Shown: in pieces, positions 1 to 8,980 of the stretch
How the letters are laid out: each line of letters begins with the position of its first letter
Numbering within the stretch: position 1 is the first letter of the stretch
Assembly (NCBI RefSeq): GCF_013256625.1
Contig: NZ_CP053908.1
Coordinates: 62,001 to 126,000, forward strand
Direction: 5' to 3'
Source of the DNA: Hymenobacter sp. BRD128
Lineage (GTDB): Bacteria > Bacteroidota > Bacteroidia > Cytophagales > Hymenobacteraceae
Length of the DNA stretch: 64,000 bases
Notes under the pieces: model-generated
Databases searched by the model: none
Told to the model about the DNA's origin: nothing
The model's input: the letters and a program-made list of their open reading frames with translations, nothing else
Program-made: the position numbers and the translations under genes

Positions 1-466
1 CGCGCTCCAGTTCGCCGCGCTGGCGCTCCGCTTCCGTCCGGGCGGCCTGCTCGGCGGCCTGGCTTTCCCGTAAAGCCAGTTCTACGGCACTGCGGGGCTG
101 TTCGCTGGTGTCGGTGAAGCTGACCAACAAGCGTTCGCCCACGCGTCGGGCCGCTAGGTGAAAGTAGTTATCCAGCCCGTCGTATTGGTAATTAAACTCG
201 CCGCGCCGCACCTCGCCCGTCCGAAAGGCTTCGCGGTAGAACGCAAAGATGCCCGTAGTCAGCGCGTGCGGGTAAAGGGTCAGAAAGGTTTCGGCGGGGC
301 ACTCGGGCAAGGCCAGCATCTGCTGGGCGGCCGGATTGAGGCGCTCATACGCCAAATCGATTAGTTCGCCTGCGGCATCCTGCACGGGTCGGAACAGAAT
401 ACCGCCCAGGGCCGAGAGGTCAAAAAAGGCCTCGAATAGGTCGTTGGCGGGCGCAATTAAAGACAT
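1..466 (-). CDS. PAS-domain sensor protein, N-terminal part (runs off the window)
   Basis: The first 155 codons of a minus-strand gene starting at ATG 466. The N-terminal ~110 residues look like a PAS fold of the type found at the front of Hymenobacter PAS sensor kinases: a short acidic start, a segment FRPVQDAAGELIDL, then a GELIDLAYERLNPAA-type core and a FHLAARRVGERLLVSFTD strand pair. From about residue 130 the sequence turns into an E/A/R-rich helix (ESQAAEQAARTEAERQRGE) that reads as a signalling coiled coil. The output domain lies outside the window, so histidine kinase is only the most likely identity. No operator of the island type was seen upstream. Confidence 0.6.
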   Translation of the reverse strand, partial: MSLIAPANDLFEAFFDLSALGGILFRPVQDAAGELIDLAYERLNPAAQQMLALPECPAETFLTLYPHALTTGIFAFYREAFRTGEVRRGEFNYQYDGLDNYFHLAARRVGERLLVSFTDTSEQPRSAVELALRESQAAEQAARTEAERQRGELER

Positions 467-902
467 AGTGTAGGAACGGAAAAGCTAGGCGAAACTACTT
501 ATAATGGCTAGCTTGTGCGCATAGTTGGAGCCAGCAAGGTTTCGCTGACTGGCTTCGGCCCAAGTTGCGCAATGCTGGTTCTGACTGTCCCCTTTGAGAG
601 GAAGTGGTCGCGTGAGGCTATGCGGTTAGATACACCAAAGTGTGTGGACAGCTAGTTGGCTTCTGAAAGGTGCTATAGCTGTTGCAGAACTATCAATCTC
701 ATTCGAGAAGCGGTCGCGGCTAATGCAGCTTTATTGCTAGTATACAGGCCCAATTTGGTTGCCAGTGGCTTCCCATGAGGGCCTCGACCGAGCTCAGCAA
801 TAGCATTCGAGCCGAAACTATCCTCCCCCGCTGTTTGCCTTGCCTAGCCAATCTCAGGCAAAGCGTCCGCACTAGCAGCGAAACGCTCCTAGTGAGCTTC
901 GT
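467..902. other. Intergenic region without a supported gene
   Basis: About 436 bp between two minus-strand genes. No reading frame here has family features. The stretch holds one copy of the 14-bp word GCTGTTGCAGAACT (678-691), which recurs at 1583 and 2961. It is less GC-rich than its surroundings, which fits old mobile-element debris. Confidence 0.5.
678..691 (+). repeat. Dispersed 14-bp word, copy 1 (possible IS end)
   Basis: GCTGTTGCAGAACT, same strand as the copies at 1583-1596 and 2961-2974. Similarity does not extend much beyond the word in this copy. The third copy sits just past the 3' end of the IS1182 transposase, so the word may be an insertion-sequence terminal repeat. Confidence 0.45.
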
Positions 903-1301
903 CTACGTGGGGCACCCCACCTGTAAGACTACCCAGGCCACCAGCCCGCCGAGCAGCGTGGCGACGATATCCTGTACGTCGAAGACCCGGTTCGCCATCC
1001 AGCGTTGCGCAAACTCGTAGAGCACCAGGCCGGCCACGGCACTCCCACACGCCCGGGTTATCTCCGGCCGCGTCTGCTTCTGAAACAGGGTTATGTAGAG
1101 GGCAACCAAGAGCAGGGGTGCGATAAAGTTAGGCAGCGAGTCGGCCAAAACCTGGCCAAAGCGGGTGAGGTGGTGGTGGCGCAACTGGGGCCGCAGGTGG
1201 AGTTCCTCGAAGGCAGTAAAGGCGACCAGTACGCCGACCAGCCCCCAGCGAAAGAGGCGTTGGCTAGCCCGCGAGTGGGCAGTAGCAGGGCGCGGCTTCA
1301 T
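903..1301 (-). CDS. VanZ-like small membrane protein
   Basis: A 132-residue protein starting at ATG 1301. It has a basic N-terminus and about four hydrophobic segments (roughly residues 18-32, 57-73, 85-98 and 112-128). The C-terminal signature DVQDIVATLLGGLVAW resembles the D-x-x-D-I-x-x-N-x-x-G motif of VanZ-family membrane proteins, with the Asn replaced. VanZ proteins are small integral membrane proteins linked in some bacteria to glycopeptide resistance, but most members have no known role. No operon partner is visible. Confidence 0.5.
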   Translation of the reverse strand: MKPRPATAHSRASQRLFRWGLVGVLVAFTAFEELHLRPQLRHHHLTRFGQVLADSLPNFIAPLLLVALYITLFQKQTRPEITRACGSAVAGLVLYEFAQRWMANRVFDVQDIVATLLGGLVAWVVLQVGCPT

Positions 1302-1806
1302 ATATCAGCTTCAAGTGGTGAGAACACGTTTACCCAACCAAAGACGAGCTGACCCTGACCGAGTCTGCGCCAGTAGCTAAGCAGGGCTAAAGCTACGCGT
1401 TGCGCGTTAACGAGGGGGCGTTGCGGGGAAGATGAGCGCGCAGTTTTCTTCGTAAGGGTAGCAAGGGTAAGCGCTTAGGAATGACGACGCCTCCCGCGTT
1501 CCAGTTCCTCGCTACGACCCGTGACTTACGCCCAGCAAACCAGGCCAGCTGCCTAAATAGGCCGGCCCCGAAATGTGCAGTGGCTGTTGCAGAACTCGGT
1601 CTAATGCCTCGCACGAGAGCTTGAGCGGTTAAATTAGGCCTAGAAACTGGGGCTATGGCTGCTTTTTGCAGGCTTCTGTACTAGCTGCGACCACTTCTTG
1701 GACGAGTGTGCGAGTTCGGCAATAGCTACGAAGAGCTGAAAAGTGCGACAAACAGGGCGTGCGGAGAATAGGTGTTATATTCGCCGCATATTAAGCGGAG
1801 ATTAGT
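1302..1806. other. Intergenic region without a supported gene
   Basis: About 505 bp upstream of the Fic gene. Short reading frames on both strands show no family features. It contains the second copy of the GCTGTTGCAGAACT word (1583-1596). The final ~60 bp are AT-richer and presumably hold the fic promoter. Confidence 0.5.
1583..1596 (+). repeat. Dispersed 14-bp word, copy 2 (possible IS end)
   Basis: GCTGTTGCAGAACT; with its flanks it shares the 17-mer TGGCTGTTGCAGAACTC with the copy at 2959-2975. No transposase lies beside it, so it may be a solo terminal repeat. Confidence 0.45.
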
Positions 1807-2916
1807 GTGTATATTCATCAGCAGCCTACCTGGCCAGCCTTTACATGGCAGCATGAACGCTTAGAACCGCTCCTGGGCGCGGTTCGCCACCAACAAGGAC
1901 GGGTGCTGGGCCACATGGAGGCGCTGGGCTTTTCACTGCAGGCGGAAGCTTTACTGCAAACGCTCACGCTCGAAGCTCTCAAATCCAGCGAAATTGAGGG
2001 GGAGCTTCTGCCTACCGAGCAAGTACGCTCCTCGCTGGCGCGCCGCTTGGGCCTGGACGTAGCCGGCCTAGTGCCAGCGGAGCGCCGGGTCGAGGGCGTG
2101 GTCGACATGCTGCTTGATGCGACCCAAGGTTTTGCACAGCCCCTCACGGCCGAGCGCTTATGCAGCTGGCAGGCGGCATTGTTCCCGGCGGGTCGTAGCA
2201 GCTTGCAGCGCATCCAGGTTGGCACCTGGCGCACGGGCGCCAAGGGCCCGATGCAGGTCGTTTCGGGTGCGCTGGGGCGTGAGCAGGTCCACTTCGAAGC
2301 GCCCGCCGCGGAACAGGTAGCCGCGGAGATGACGCAGTTTCTTGAGTGGTTCAACTCGAACGCGCCTCTGGATGCCGTGCTCAAAGCCGGCATTGCCCAC
2401 CTCTGGTTTGTCACCATTCACCCCTTCGAAGATGGCAATGGCCGCGTAGCCCGTGCCCTTACGGAGCTGCAGCTCGCCCGTGCCGATGCCTCGGCCCAGC
2501 GCTTCTATAGTCTCTCGGCCCAGATGCGGCTGGAGCGCAATGCCTACTATGCCCAGTTGGAAGCCGCTCAAAAAGGGGACCTCGATATTACGACTTGGCT
2601 AAACTGGTTTCTCACCTGCCTGAGCCGCTCCTTGCAGGCCACCGAGCAGACGCTCGCTAACGTGCTCACGAAAGCACGGTTTTGGGAGCAGCACGCCGCG
2701 TTCCCATTCAATGCGCGGCAGCAACGCGTGCTTAACCAGTTGCTCGACGGCTTCCAAGGGAAGCTTACCTCGTCTAAGTGGGCGACGATTGCCAAATGCT
2801 CCCAGGACACGGCGACCCGCGACATACAAGCCCTGCTGGACCAGCGTATCTTAGTTAAAGAAGCGGCTGGCGGACGTAGTACGAGCTACCGCTTGGCCGT
2901 CGGAGCGCTGGAGTAG
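1807..2916 (+). CDS. Fic-family protein (probable AMPylase), with C-terminal winged-helix region
   Basis: A 369-residue protein starting at GTG 1807. Residues ~1-110 form the N-terminal extension with the inhibitory helix motif SSEIEGE; the S-x-x-x-E-G/N pattern is typical of class II Fic proteins, whose Glu blocks the ATP site. The Fic core motif HPFEDGNGRVAR near residue 205 matches HPFx[D/E]GNGRxxR with every catalytic residue present. The C-terminal ~80 residues (LTSSKWATIAKCSQDTATRDIQALLDQRILV) resemble a winged helix-turn-helix. Fic enzymes usually transfer AMP to target-protein hydroxyls. Its target is unknown, and no antitoxin gene is adjacent because the inhibitory motif is built in. 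Confidence 0.9.
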   Translation: MYIHQQPTWPAFTWQHERLEPLLGAVRHQQGRVLGHMEALGFSLQAEALLQTLTLEALKSSEIEGELLPTEQVRSSLARRLGLDVAGLVPAERRVEGVVDMLLDATQGFAQPLTAERLCSWQAALFPAGRSSLQRIQVGTWRTGAKGPMQVVSGALGREQVHFEAPAAEQVAAEMTQFLEWFNSNAPLDAVLKAGIAHLWFVTIHPFEDGNGRVARALTELQLARADASAQRFYSLSAQMRLERNAYYAQLEAAQKGDLDITTWLNWFLTCLSRSLQATEQTLANVLTKARFWEQHAAFPFNARQQRVLNQLLDGFQGKLTSSKWATIAKCSQDTATRDIQALLDQRILVKEAAGGRSTSYRLAVGALE

Positions 2917-2960
2917 CGAAGGAGGCTTTTGGCAGCAAAGACGTTTTAGAAACGAGCGTG

Positions 2961-2974
2961 GCTGTTGCAGAACT
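2961..2974 (+). repeat. Dispersed 14-bp word, copy 3, next to the IS1182 3' end
   Basis: GCTGTTGCAGAACT lies ~125 bp beyond the stop codon of the minus-strand IS1182 transposase. On the transposase strand it would read as an outward-facing right end, which makes it the candidate terminal repeat of that element. Confidence 0.5.
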
Positions 2975-3098
2975 CAGGCTGGGTATGCTCCTAGCTAGAA
3001 AGCTGACTCGCAGAAGCTTCGGACTGGCCAACCGAGTACTAAAATGAGGCGTGCAGCGCCCTTGTTTCGGTGGCCAGCGCGATAACTACGCTAGCGGG

Positions 3099-4390
3099 CT
3101 ATTTTGGTTGGTGCCGGAGCAGCTTTCTGAGATTATAGGGAATGGCACTGAGCAGCATGGCTTTGTGGGCTGCTGCTTGGCCCTTGGTACCGACGCGCCG
3201 TTGGCCATACTGGTGCAGCAAGTGACTGAAGACGGGTTCAACCGTGCGCTGGCGGACGCGGCGCATGCGCTGCCTAGCCCGTGCGCGCTGCCAATGCCCG
3301 GCCCGGCGATAGACCGCATCAAAAGCCGAGCCAATCAGTTGTTTGTACTGCGCTCCCGATACACAGGTCGCGCGCAACGGACACCGCTGGCAATCCTGGT
3401 AGGTAGCCCGGTAAAGCTTAGACCAATTGCCGTCTTCCGTCACCCGGTAAGCGCGAAACCGCAGCAGCTTGCCTGCAGGGCAGCCGTACGTATCCTGGGC
3501 GGGGGCGTAGGTAAAACCTGTCACTTCCGGCTTGTAGGCCCCAAAAGCAGGAATCCACGGCTTGATGTGGCAGTGCTCCAACAACGCGTAGTTGAAGCCC
3601 GTGGAGTAGCCCGTATCGGCCACCAGCTCCCGTAGCGTTAAGTCGTTGGCCGTGAACCTAGCGCGTAACCCTTGAACCAGGGCGGGCAAGTGCGCACTAT
3701 CGCGGCCGTCCGCGAAATCGGCTTGGATGTGGCTAATAACGCCCGCGGCCGTGTCCACCCCAAACTGTAGAGGTAGGTTCAGAGCCCGGACCTTACCGGG
3801 CTTCACGAAGATGCGGGCCTCGGGGTCAGTGGGGCTGTAGTGGGTCTTATTACTCAGTAGCTTGGCTTTCGCATGCTGCGCGCCCAGGCTCCCCGCCTCG
3901 GTGCGGCGCTTGGCTTGGCGGGCGGCTTCGCGGTGCAGCTGGTGGGCGGGTGCCGTCTGGCTGTGGTGCACGGGAGCTAGCGGCGTACTTGGCTGACTGG
4001 CTAGGTGCGTAGGTGGCGCAAGAGGCGGTTGTTTAGAGCGCAGGCTGTTGAGGGAAGCACGAGCTTTGACGGGGACTGAATCCATGGCTTGAGTGTCGCC
4101 TGCCACTAACCCGGCGGCGACGCACTGGGCGAATACGTGGTCGAAGAGGTGCTCAAAAATAGTGGCTGGGTAAAGCTGGCGCGTGCGACTAATCGTCGAG
4201 TGCCAGGGCAAGTCTTCGTCGGCTTCGTAGCCCAAAAAGTACAGAACACAGAGCCGCAGGCTGTAGTGCTCGACGAGGCGGCGGTAACTGGCAATGTTTT
4301 CCAGGCGGCCCACCAGCACAAGCTTGAAGAACACGACCGGGTCGAGCGAGGGCTGGCCCGTGTGGCTATACAGGGTAGGGGTCTACTCAT
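3099..4390 (-). pseudogene. IS1182-family transposase, 5'-truncated
   Basis: The main frame gives 411 residues (GTG 4334 to TAG 3099), and the same frame reads back to about 4390 (LYSHTGQPSLDPVV) before a stop. Family features are clear: WHSTISRTRQL, GDTQAMDSVPVKA with the first catalytic Asp, RELVADTGYST with the second Asp, a cysteine-containing stretch (CQRCPLRATC) and the C-terminal TVEPVFSHLL with the catalytic Glu. IS1182 transposases normally have ~50 more N-terminal residues. Homology ends at ~4390, where the MITE-like repeat at 4394 begins, so the 5' end was lost or displaced. The copy is almost certainly inactive. Confidence 0.85.
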
Positions 4391-4393
4391 AGA

Positions 4394-4525
4394 GAGCGCA
4401 TCAAAAAGTGTGGGGCAGTCACGGACCGGCAGTTAGGTGGGACATGGTCAGCCCCGATGCTTGCAACTTCTCCGGCGAAGCAAATAGGTTGGTAATAGCA
4501 GTTGCCCTACATTTTTGATGCGCTC
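4394..4525. repeat. 132-bp MITE-like element with ~23-bp inverted ends
   Basis: The left end (4394-4417) begins GAGCGCATCAAAAA. The right end (4503-4525) is its inverse, differing by one inserted base and one mismatch over ~23 bp. The ~85 bp interior has no reading frame. Short length, terminal inverted repeats and lack of coding fit a MITE. Its left edge meets the point where the IS1182 transposase loses homology. Confidence 0.6.
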
Positions 4526-4628
4526 AAGTGGTCCAGTAGCTATAAGGCACTGAGCATTCTTTCAAAAAAATCGAAAACCAGCTCATTAGAGATAGCCTCG
4601 CAGTTGCCAAATTAGTGAACTAAGGTAT

Positions 4629-5444
4629 TTACAGGGCCGGCAGTACCAGCACTGGTATCGGGCTGTGCAGCAGCACGTGTGCCGTCACGCTGCGGTGAAA
4701 GAGCGCGCCTAGAAAGCTGCGCGGGCGCGCTACCAGCACAACCGCATCAAACTCGCCGGTAGCCGCCAGGATGCCGCCGGCTGGCGTGGCGTGCACTAGG
4801 CAGCGTGTCTGAAGCCCATACCCTAAATCCAGGGCTAGCCCGGTGCGCTCGATAGCCTCGATGGCGGCGGCCATTCCCGACTTGGCATCGACTTTATTGG
4901 GGGCTACGTGCAGCACGGTTAGCTCGGCAGCCAGCGTATCAAACAAATGCCGCACCAAGCCCGTGTGTCCGCCCAGGCTGAAAAGCTCGGCGTCGAGGGC
5001 CAGTAGCAGGCGGCGCGGCACAGTAAGCGCGGCGGCCTCCGGCACCACCAGCATGGGCTGTGGTGCAGTCCGCAATATATCGAGCGCGGCTGTCGATACC
5101 AACTCGTCGGGCATACTGTCGGTGTTGCGGTGGCCGAGCACCACCAAGGCCGGCTGGTGGTGACTACTGGCAGCGGCCACCGCCTGGGCCACCTGGCCGT
5201 GCCCTACTTCGGCCACCACGGGGGTTGCTAGCTGCCGGGTCACGCTGGCCAGGGCCAGGTCTATTACTTCCTGGCTCAAGGTATCGACCCGGCCGCTGAG
5301 ATACTCGGGGTCGAGCGCCGAATCGCGGCGCACGTGCAGCAGCACCAGCTGCGCGCCAATGGCCCCGGCTAGGGTATCGGCGTAGGCTAGGGCGTGGTCG
5401 GCAGGTTGAAAAAAATCGGTTAGCACAAGCAGCGAGAGCGCCAT
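4629..5444 (-). CDS. Tandem universal stress protein (USP 1)
   Basis: A 271-residue cytoplasmic protein with two UspA domains (about 1-137 and 143-271). Domain 1 starts SLLVLTDFFQPADHAL and ends LRTAPQPMLVVPE. Domain 2 starts RRLLLALDAE and ends with RPRSFLGALFHRSVTAHVLLHSPIPVLVLP. The second domain lacks a clean G-x2-G-x9-G(S/T) ATP-binding motif, as do several paralogues here. USPs with tandem domains accumulate under starvation, hypoxia or other stress. It is one of eight USP genes or remnants in the first 38 kb. A tandem FNR-like operator lies upstream (5510-5543). Confidence 0.9.
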   Translation of the reverse strand: MALSLLVLTDFFQPADHALAYADTLAGAIGAQLVLLHVRRDSALDPEYLSGRVDTLSQEVIDLALASVTRQLATPVVAEVGHGQVAQAVAAASSHHQPALVVLGHRNTDSMPDELVSTAALDILRTAPQPMLVVPEAAALTVPRRLLLALDAELFSLGGHTGLVRHLFDTLAAELTVLHVAPNKVDAKSGMAAAIEAIERTGLALDLGYGLQTRCLVHATPAGGILAATGEFDAVVLVARPRSFLGALFHRSVTAHVLLHSPIPVLVLPAL

Positions 5445-5478
5445 GAGACAAAGAAAGGGATAGGGTAAAACTGAACGG

Positions 5479-5543
5479 TAAAGAACCGAGCACTGGCCGT
5501 TGCCTGGGCTGCCAACCGTCAGCTTCTTACCTGATTTTTGTCA
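5479..5543 (-). promoter_or_regulatory. Tandem FNR-like operator and promoter of USP 1
   Basis: Distal site TGATTTTTGTCA (5532-5543); proximal site TGCCAACCGTCA (5510-5521); centres 22 bp apart. On the minus strand a -7-like GTTCTTTA (5479-5486) begins 29.5 bp from the proximal centre. The distal site is a near-perfect palindrome; the proximal one and the -7 box are degenerate and are supported mainly by the spacing shared with other island promoters. Confidence 0.6.
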
Positions 5544-5798
5544 TGGCTCCGGCCTCGTAGCGACCGGAGTCACGCTGTGTTATAAGTTTGATTCTGTGTT
5601 GATTTTCAGTAGATTGCCCGCAGTCCGCTCCGTGATACTACTTTTGTCGAGCTTCTTACTTGCGATAACATGCTGATGAACAAGTGCTAGGGCTTTCCAG
5701 CCCGCGAGGCGTTCGCGAACAGGGCTGCCGCTGCTCTGCCCGCCTTTAGCACTTGAGGCCAGGTCCAGCCCGCTGCTCTGGGCGGTAGACGCGGCCCT

Positions 5799-5865
5799 TG
5801 ACAAAGGTTACCCACCAGGAATGAGTATTGTCATACAATGGCGGGGGTAGGGGCCGCTACTTTTG
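5799..5865 (+). promoter_or_regulatory. Tandem FNR-like operator and promoter of the PepSY-like gene
   Basis: TGACAAAGGTTA (5799-5810) and TGAGTATTGTCA (5822-5833), centres 23 bp apart. A perfect Bacteroidota -7 box, TACTTTTG (5858-5865), begins 30.5 bp after the second centre. This places the operator near -41, the class II activator position. Confidence 0.65.
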
Positions 5866-5888
5866 GGTGCCTGTTTTTCCTGTCACGT

Positions 5889-6473
5889 ATGCTTTATTGC
5901 CTTAAAATCTCGTTGGCCAACCTCGCCCATGCGGTGGGCCCTGCCGTGGTAGGGCCGGCGCCGGAAGTAGCGCCACCGCACCAACCGGTAGCCTGTAGCA
6001 CCGGAAAGGTCACTAGCTGCGCGGCCGCGAGTCTGCTTTGGCTAGCTTGGGCGATTCTGCTATCGGGCCAGGGTGTGCATGCGCAGGCCATGGCCGTAGA
6101 AAACGTGCCGCCGCTGGCTTACGGGGCGATGTTCCAGCAGTATCCGCTGGCTCGGCAGGTGACGTGGCGCAGATATCAGGACTGGTATCAGGCCAGCTAT
6201 ACCCAAAGTCAGGCCCACCGGCTGGTGCGGTTCAGCAGCAACGGCGATGTGGAAGCCACGGGCCAGGATATGGCGCTCAGTGCGCTCTCGCTTCCCATTC
6301 AGCACACCCTGACCACGTACTATCCCACCCGCACCATCTGTCGCGCCATCGAGGTGACCAATGCTCGCACTAGGGACCTTACCTACGAAATGGCCACCTG
6401 CGAAACTGCGTTCAGCCGCACCATCACGCTCACGGCCAACGGCCAAAAAATACCTCGCCTCCGCCTCCATTAG
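5889..6473 (+). CDS. Exported PepSY-like protein of unknown function
   Basis: A 194-residue protein from ATG 5889, chosen because it follows the predicted transcription start (~5870); an upstream in-frame ATG at 5838 would lie before it. A hydrophobic segment at residues ~47-67 (SLLWLAWAILLSGQGVHA) acts as a late signal or anchor. The C-terminal half (FQQYPLARQVTWRRYQDWY, FSSNGDVEATG) resembles the putative beta-lactamase-inhibitor-like PepSY fold common in Bacteroidota, where a W-x-Y core and a D-G turn recur. Function is unknown. Its promoter carries the island operator, so it is probably part of the stress regulon. Confidence 0.6.
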   Translation: MLYCLKISLANLAHAVGPAVVGPAPEVAPPHQPVACSTGKVTSCAAASLLWLAWAILLSGQGVHAQAMAVENVPPLAYGAMFQQYPLARQVTWRRYQDWYQASYTQSQAHRLVRFSSNGDVEATGQDMALSALSLPIQHTLTTYYPTRTICRAIEVTNARTRDLTYEMATCETAFSRTITLTANGQKIPRLRLH

Positions 6474-6626
6474 CCGAGGGCGGCCGCCCTTGGCGAAACT
6501 CCCGGGGCTGGCCGAAAACGGCCGCGCTACCCCATGGGCGCCAGCGCTACCTGGCTCGACTGCGACCAAGTGGCCCTGGCCGCTTACGCGGCCGAAGCCT
6601 TCGCCGTGAACAACGCCTTACCACCC

Positions 6627-6691
6627 TGACAAAAATCATCTAGTCAAGCAATTATTGTCAGGGTAGCGCGCGGCCCCGGCCCAGACCTTTA
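6627..6691 (+). promoter_or_regulatory. Tandem FNR-like operator and promoter of the acetate kinase-phosphoketolase operon
   Basis: TGACAAAAATCA (6627-6638) and CAATTATTGTCA (6649-6660), centres 22 bp apart; -7-like GACCTTTA (6684-6691) at 29.5 bp. The whole module closely resembles the one at 21153-21217, including TTATTGTCAG and AGACCTTT. It should drive the broken dehydrogenase, the 98-residue gene, ackA and xfp. Confidence 0.7.
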
Positions 6692-6767
6692 AGCTCAGCT
6701 TATTGCCTGCCCATAGCGGGGCCGGGCAGCGCCACCTGGTGCTGGTGCTGCGTAACACATATGCTTG

Positions 6768-7399
6768 ATGAACAGTAATTTGCAAGAAAAAAACTTTGAT
6801 TACCGGTGCGGCCGCGGGTATTGACCGGGCGGTGGTGCTGCGCTACGGCCAGTACGGCGCCCACGTGATGGTATCGGATATCGACCAAGCCCAGGGCCCA
6901 CTTCTTCAAGGCTGACATGGGCGACCCCGCCCAGTGCCGCCAACTGGTGCAGGAAGCCGTGGCCGTGTTTAGCACGCTGGACGTGGCCCGCAACAACGCC
7001 GGCATCACGGGCGAGCTGAGCCTGCCGGCCGACTACTCGCTCGAAGGGTGGCAGCACATTATCAACGTGAACCTCAACAGCGTCTTTTTCTGCCTCAAAT
7101 ACGGGCTGGAAGTGATGCTGAAGCAGGGCCGGGGCGCCATTATCAATATGTCGTCCATTCTGGGACAGGTGGGCACGCCCACGCCGGCGGGCTACGTCAC
7201 GGCCAAGCACGGCCTTATCGACCTTACCCAAACGGCCGCCCAGGGATACGCCGCCCAGGGCATCCGCCGCCGTGGGGCCGGGCTACATCGACAGGCCGCT
7301 GCCAGGGGCGTTTTCGGCCGAAGCCGAGCTAGCTCCGACAAAGCTTCGTTTGTGACGGGTGCCTACTACCCCGTTGAGGGGGGCTACCTGGCGCGCTAA
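6768..7399 (+). pseudogene. Short-chain dehydrogenase/reductase, multiply broken
   Basis: Three frames together give a classical SDR: TLITGAAAGIDRA (TGxxxGxG nucleotide motif with the last Gly changed to Asp), NNAGITGE, the catalytic region NMSSILGQ with YVTAKHG (Y-x-x-x-K), VGPGYID and a C-terminal FVTGAYYPVEGGYLAR. The frame shifts near 6790, near 6895 with loss of the segment that normally links strands beta-2 and beta-3, and again near 7270-7345. Several independent lesions and a lost segment make this a true pseudogene, unlike the single-base breaks elsewhere in the window. It is first in the ackA-xfp transcript, so the promoter may persist for the downstream genes. Confidence 0.8.
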
Positions 7400-7430
7400 G
7401 CAGTTTTTTCACCCACTTTTCCCTATCCCC

Positions 7431-7727
7431 ATGAAAATTGCCGAACGCGAACTCACGCTGGAGCTGACCGATAGCCTGGAAGCTAACCTGAGAGGCCTCA
7501 CCGAAAAGCACACCCAGCAGATGCACCGCAAGGTGGCGGGCAGCGTAAAAAAGCTGGCCAAAAACTTCGCCCGCCTGCTGGCCAAAGAGCAGCGTGCCCG
7601 CGCCAAGCAGCAGCGCCGGGCCACCAAAGCCTCGGTGCAGAGCCTGGTGCTGAAGCTGCACGAATTACTCGCTTCGCCTGCCGCCGCGCCGGCTCACCTG
7701 CGGCGAGTTGGCGCGGTGGCCGCGTGA
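7431..7727 (+). CDS. 98-residue basic helical protein of unknown function
   Basis: Starts at ATG 7431, 31 bp after the broken dehydrogenase. It is rich in Lys, Arg, Ala and Leu, with a predicted amphipathic or coiled-coil helix from about residue 15 to 85 (HRKVAGSVKKLAKNFARLLAKE, then a QRARAKQQRR basic stretch). No family was recognised. Its stop codon overlaps the GTG start of acetate kinase by 4 bp (GTGA), so the two are probably translationally coupled. The role is unknown; a basic helix might bind nucleic acid, but nothing in the sequence shows that. Confidence 0.7.
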   Translation: MKIAERELTLELTDSLEANLRGLTEKHTQQMHRKVAGSVKKLAKNFARLLAKEQRARAKQQRRATKASVQSLVLKLHELLASPAAAPAHLRRVGAVAA

Positions 7728-8980
7728 TACACTGGCTGGGGGCCCACCAAGTGGTGCTGACCATCAACGGCGGCTCGTCGAGCATCAAGTTTGCCGTGTA
7801 TGCGCTGGGCGCAGCGGGCAGTGAGCCGCAGCGGGGGCTAGCCGGCCAGCTCGAGCGCATCGGCCGGCCCGGCACCTGCCTCACGGTGCCCGGCCCGGCC
7901 CCCGGCCAGCCCAGCAGCCAACCGGTGGACGCCGCCGACCAGCCCGCCGCCATCCGGTTTCTGCTCGATTGGCTGGCGCGGCAGCCGGCTTTCCCCACCG
8001 TGCAAGCCGTGGGGCACCGGGTGGTGCACGGCGGCCCCGCCCACCAGGCGCCGGAGGTGATTACGCCCGCGCTGCTGGCCGATTTGCGGCAGCTTACTGC
8101 CTACGACCCCGACCACCTGCCCGGCGAAATTGCGCTCATCGAGGCCTTCCAGGCCCGCCACCCGCAGCTGCTGCAAGTGGCGTGCTTTGATACGGCGTTT
8201 CACCGCGCTATGCCTCTGGTGGCCCGGCAGCTGCCGCTGCCGCGTCGCTACGCGGCCCGGGGCCTGCGCCGCTATGGGTTTCACGGGCTGTCGTACACCT
8301 ACTTATTGGCCGAGTTGGGCCGCCGGGCGGGGCTAGCGGCCACGCGGGGCCGCGTTATTCTGGCGCACCTGGGCAGTGGGGCCAGCCTGGCCGCCGTGCT
8401 AGGGGGCCAGTGCCAGGATACGAGCATGGGCTTCACGCCGGCCGCTGGCCTGGTGATGGGCACCCGCCCCGGCGACCTCGACCCCGGCGTGGTGAGCTAC
8501 CTGCTGCAAGCCGATGGCCTGACGCCGAAGCAGCTCAACCACCTCCTCAACCACGAATCGGGCCTGCTCGGCATATCGGAAACCAGCGCCGATATGCGCG
8601 ATTTGCTGGCCGCGCAAGCCACCGACGAGCGGGCGGCCGAAGCCGTGGCGCTGTTTTGCTACCAGGCCCGCAAGTGGGTCGGCTCGTTTGCGGCGGTGCT
8701 GGGCGGGCTCGATACGCTCGTGTTCTCGGGCGGCATCGGCGAGCACGCGGCCGAGGTGCGCGCCCGCATCTGCCAGGGGCTAGGGTTTCTGGGCCTGGAG
8801 CTGGATGAGGCCCGGAACGCGGTTCACGCGGGCGTGATTTCCAGCGTCGCCAGCCGGGTGATGGTGTACGTCATCCCGACCGATGAGGAGCAGATTATTG
8901 CCCAAACCGTGGGCCGGGTGCTGGGGGAGATTCCCGTAGAAGAAGAAAGTAAAGAAGTATTAATCAGCAGTATAAATTGA
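7724..8980 (+). CDS. ackA: Acetate kinase
   Basis: A 418-residue cytoplasmic enzyme that converts acetyl phosphate and ADP to acetate and ATP. The N-terminal phosphate-binding motif [13 protein letters not shown], the substrate region [16 protein letters not shown] with the catalytic Asp, the adenosine-loop [26 protein letters not shown] and [11 protein letters not shown] are all present; length is normal. GTG start, overlapping the preceding gene by 4 bp; its stop overlaps a TTG start candidate of phosphoketolase. Paired with Xfp it makes ATP by substrate-level phosphorylation, useful when respiration is limited. Transcribed from the tandem-operator promoter at 6627. Confidence 0.95.
   Translation: MIHWLGAHQVVLTINGGSSSIKFAVYALGAAGSEPQRGLAGQLERIGRPGTCLTVPGPAPGQPSSQPVDAADQPAAIRFLLDWLARQPAFPTVQAVGHRVVHGGPAHQAPEVITPALLADLRQLTAYDPDHLPGEIALIEAFQARHPQLLQVACFDTAFHRAMPLVARQLPLPRRYAARGLRRYGFHGLSYTYLLAELGRRAGLAATRGRVILAHLGSGASLAAVLGGQCQDTSMGFTPAAGLVMGTRPGDLDPGVVSYLLQADGLTPKQLNHLLNHESGLLGISETSADMRDLLAAQATDERAAEAVALFCYQARKWVGSFAAVLGGLDTLVFSGGIGEHAAEVRARICQGLGFLGLELDEARNAVHAGVISSVASRVMVYVIPTDEEQIIAQTVGRVLGEIPVEEESKEVLISSIN

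Noticed and set aside
1818-2417. A 199-codon frame opposite fic
   Set aside because: Shadow of the Fic coding strand in GC-rich DNA; Cys/Arg/Ser-rich composition and no motifs.
5580-5804. A 74-codon minus-strand frame between USP 1 and the PepSY-like gene
   Set aside because: No family features, low-complexity Ser/Ala content, and it lies between two divergent promoters.
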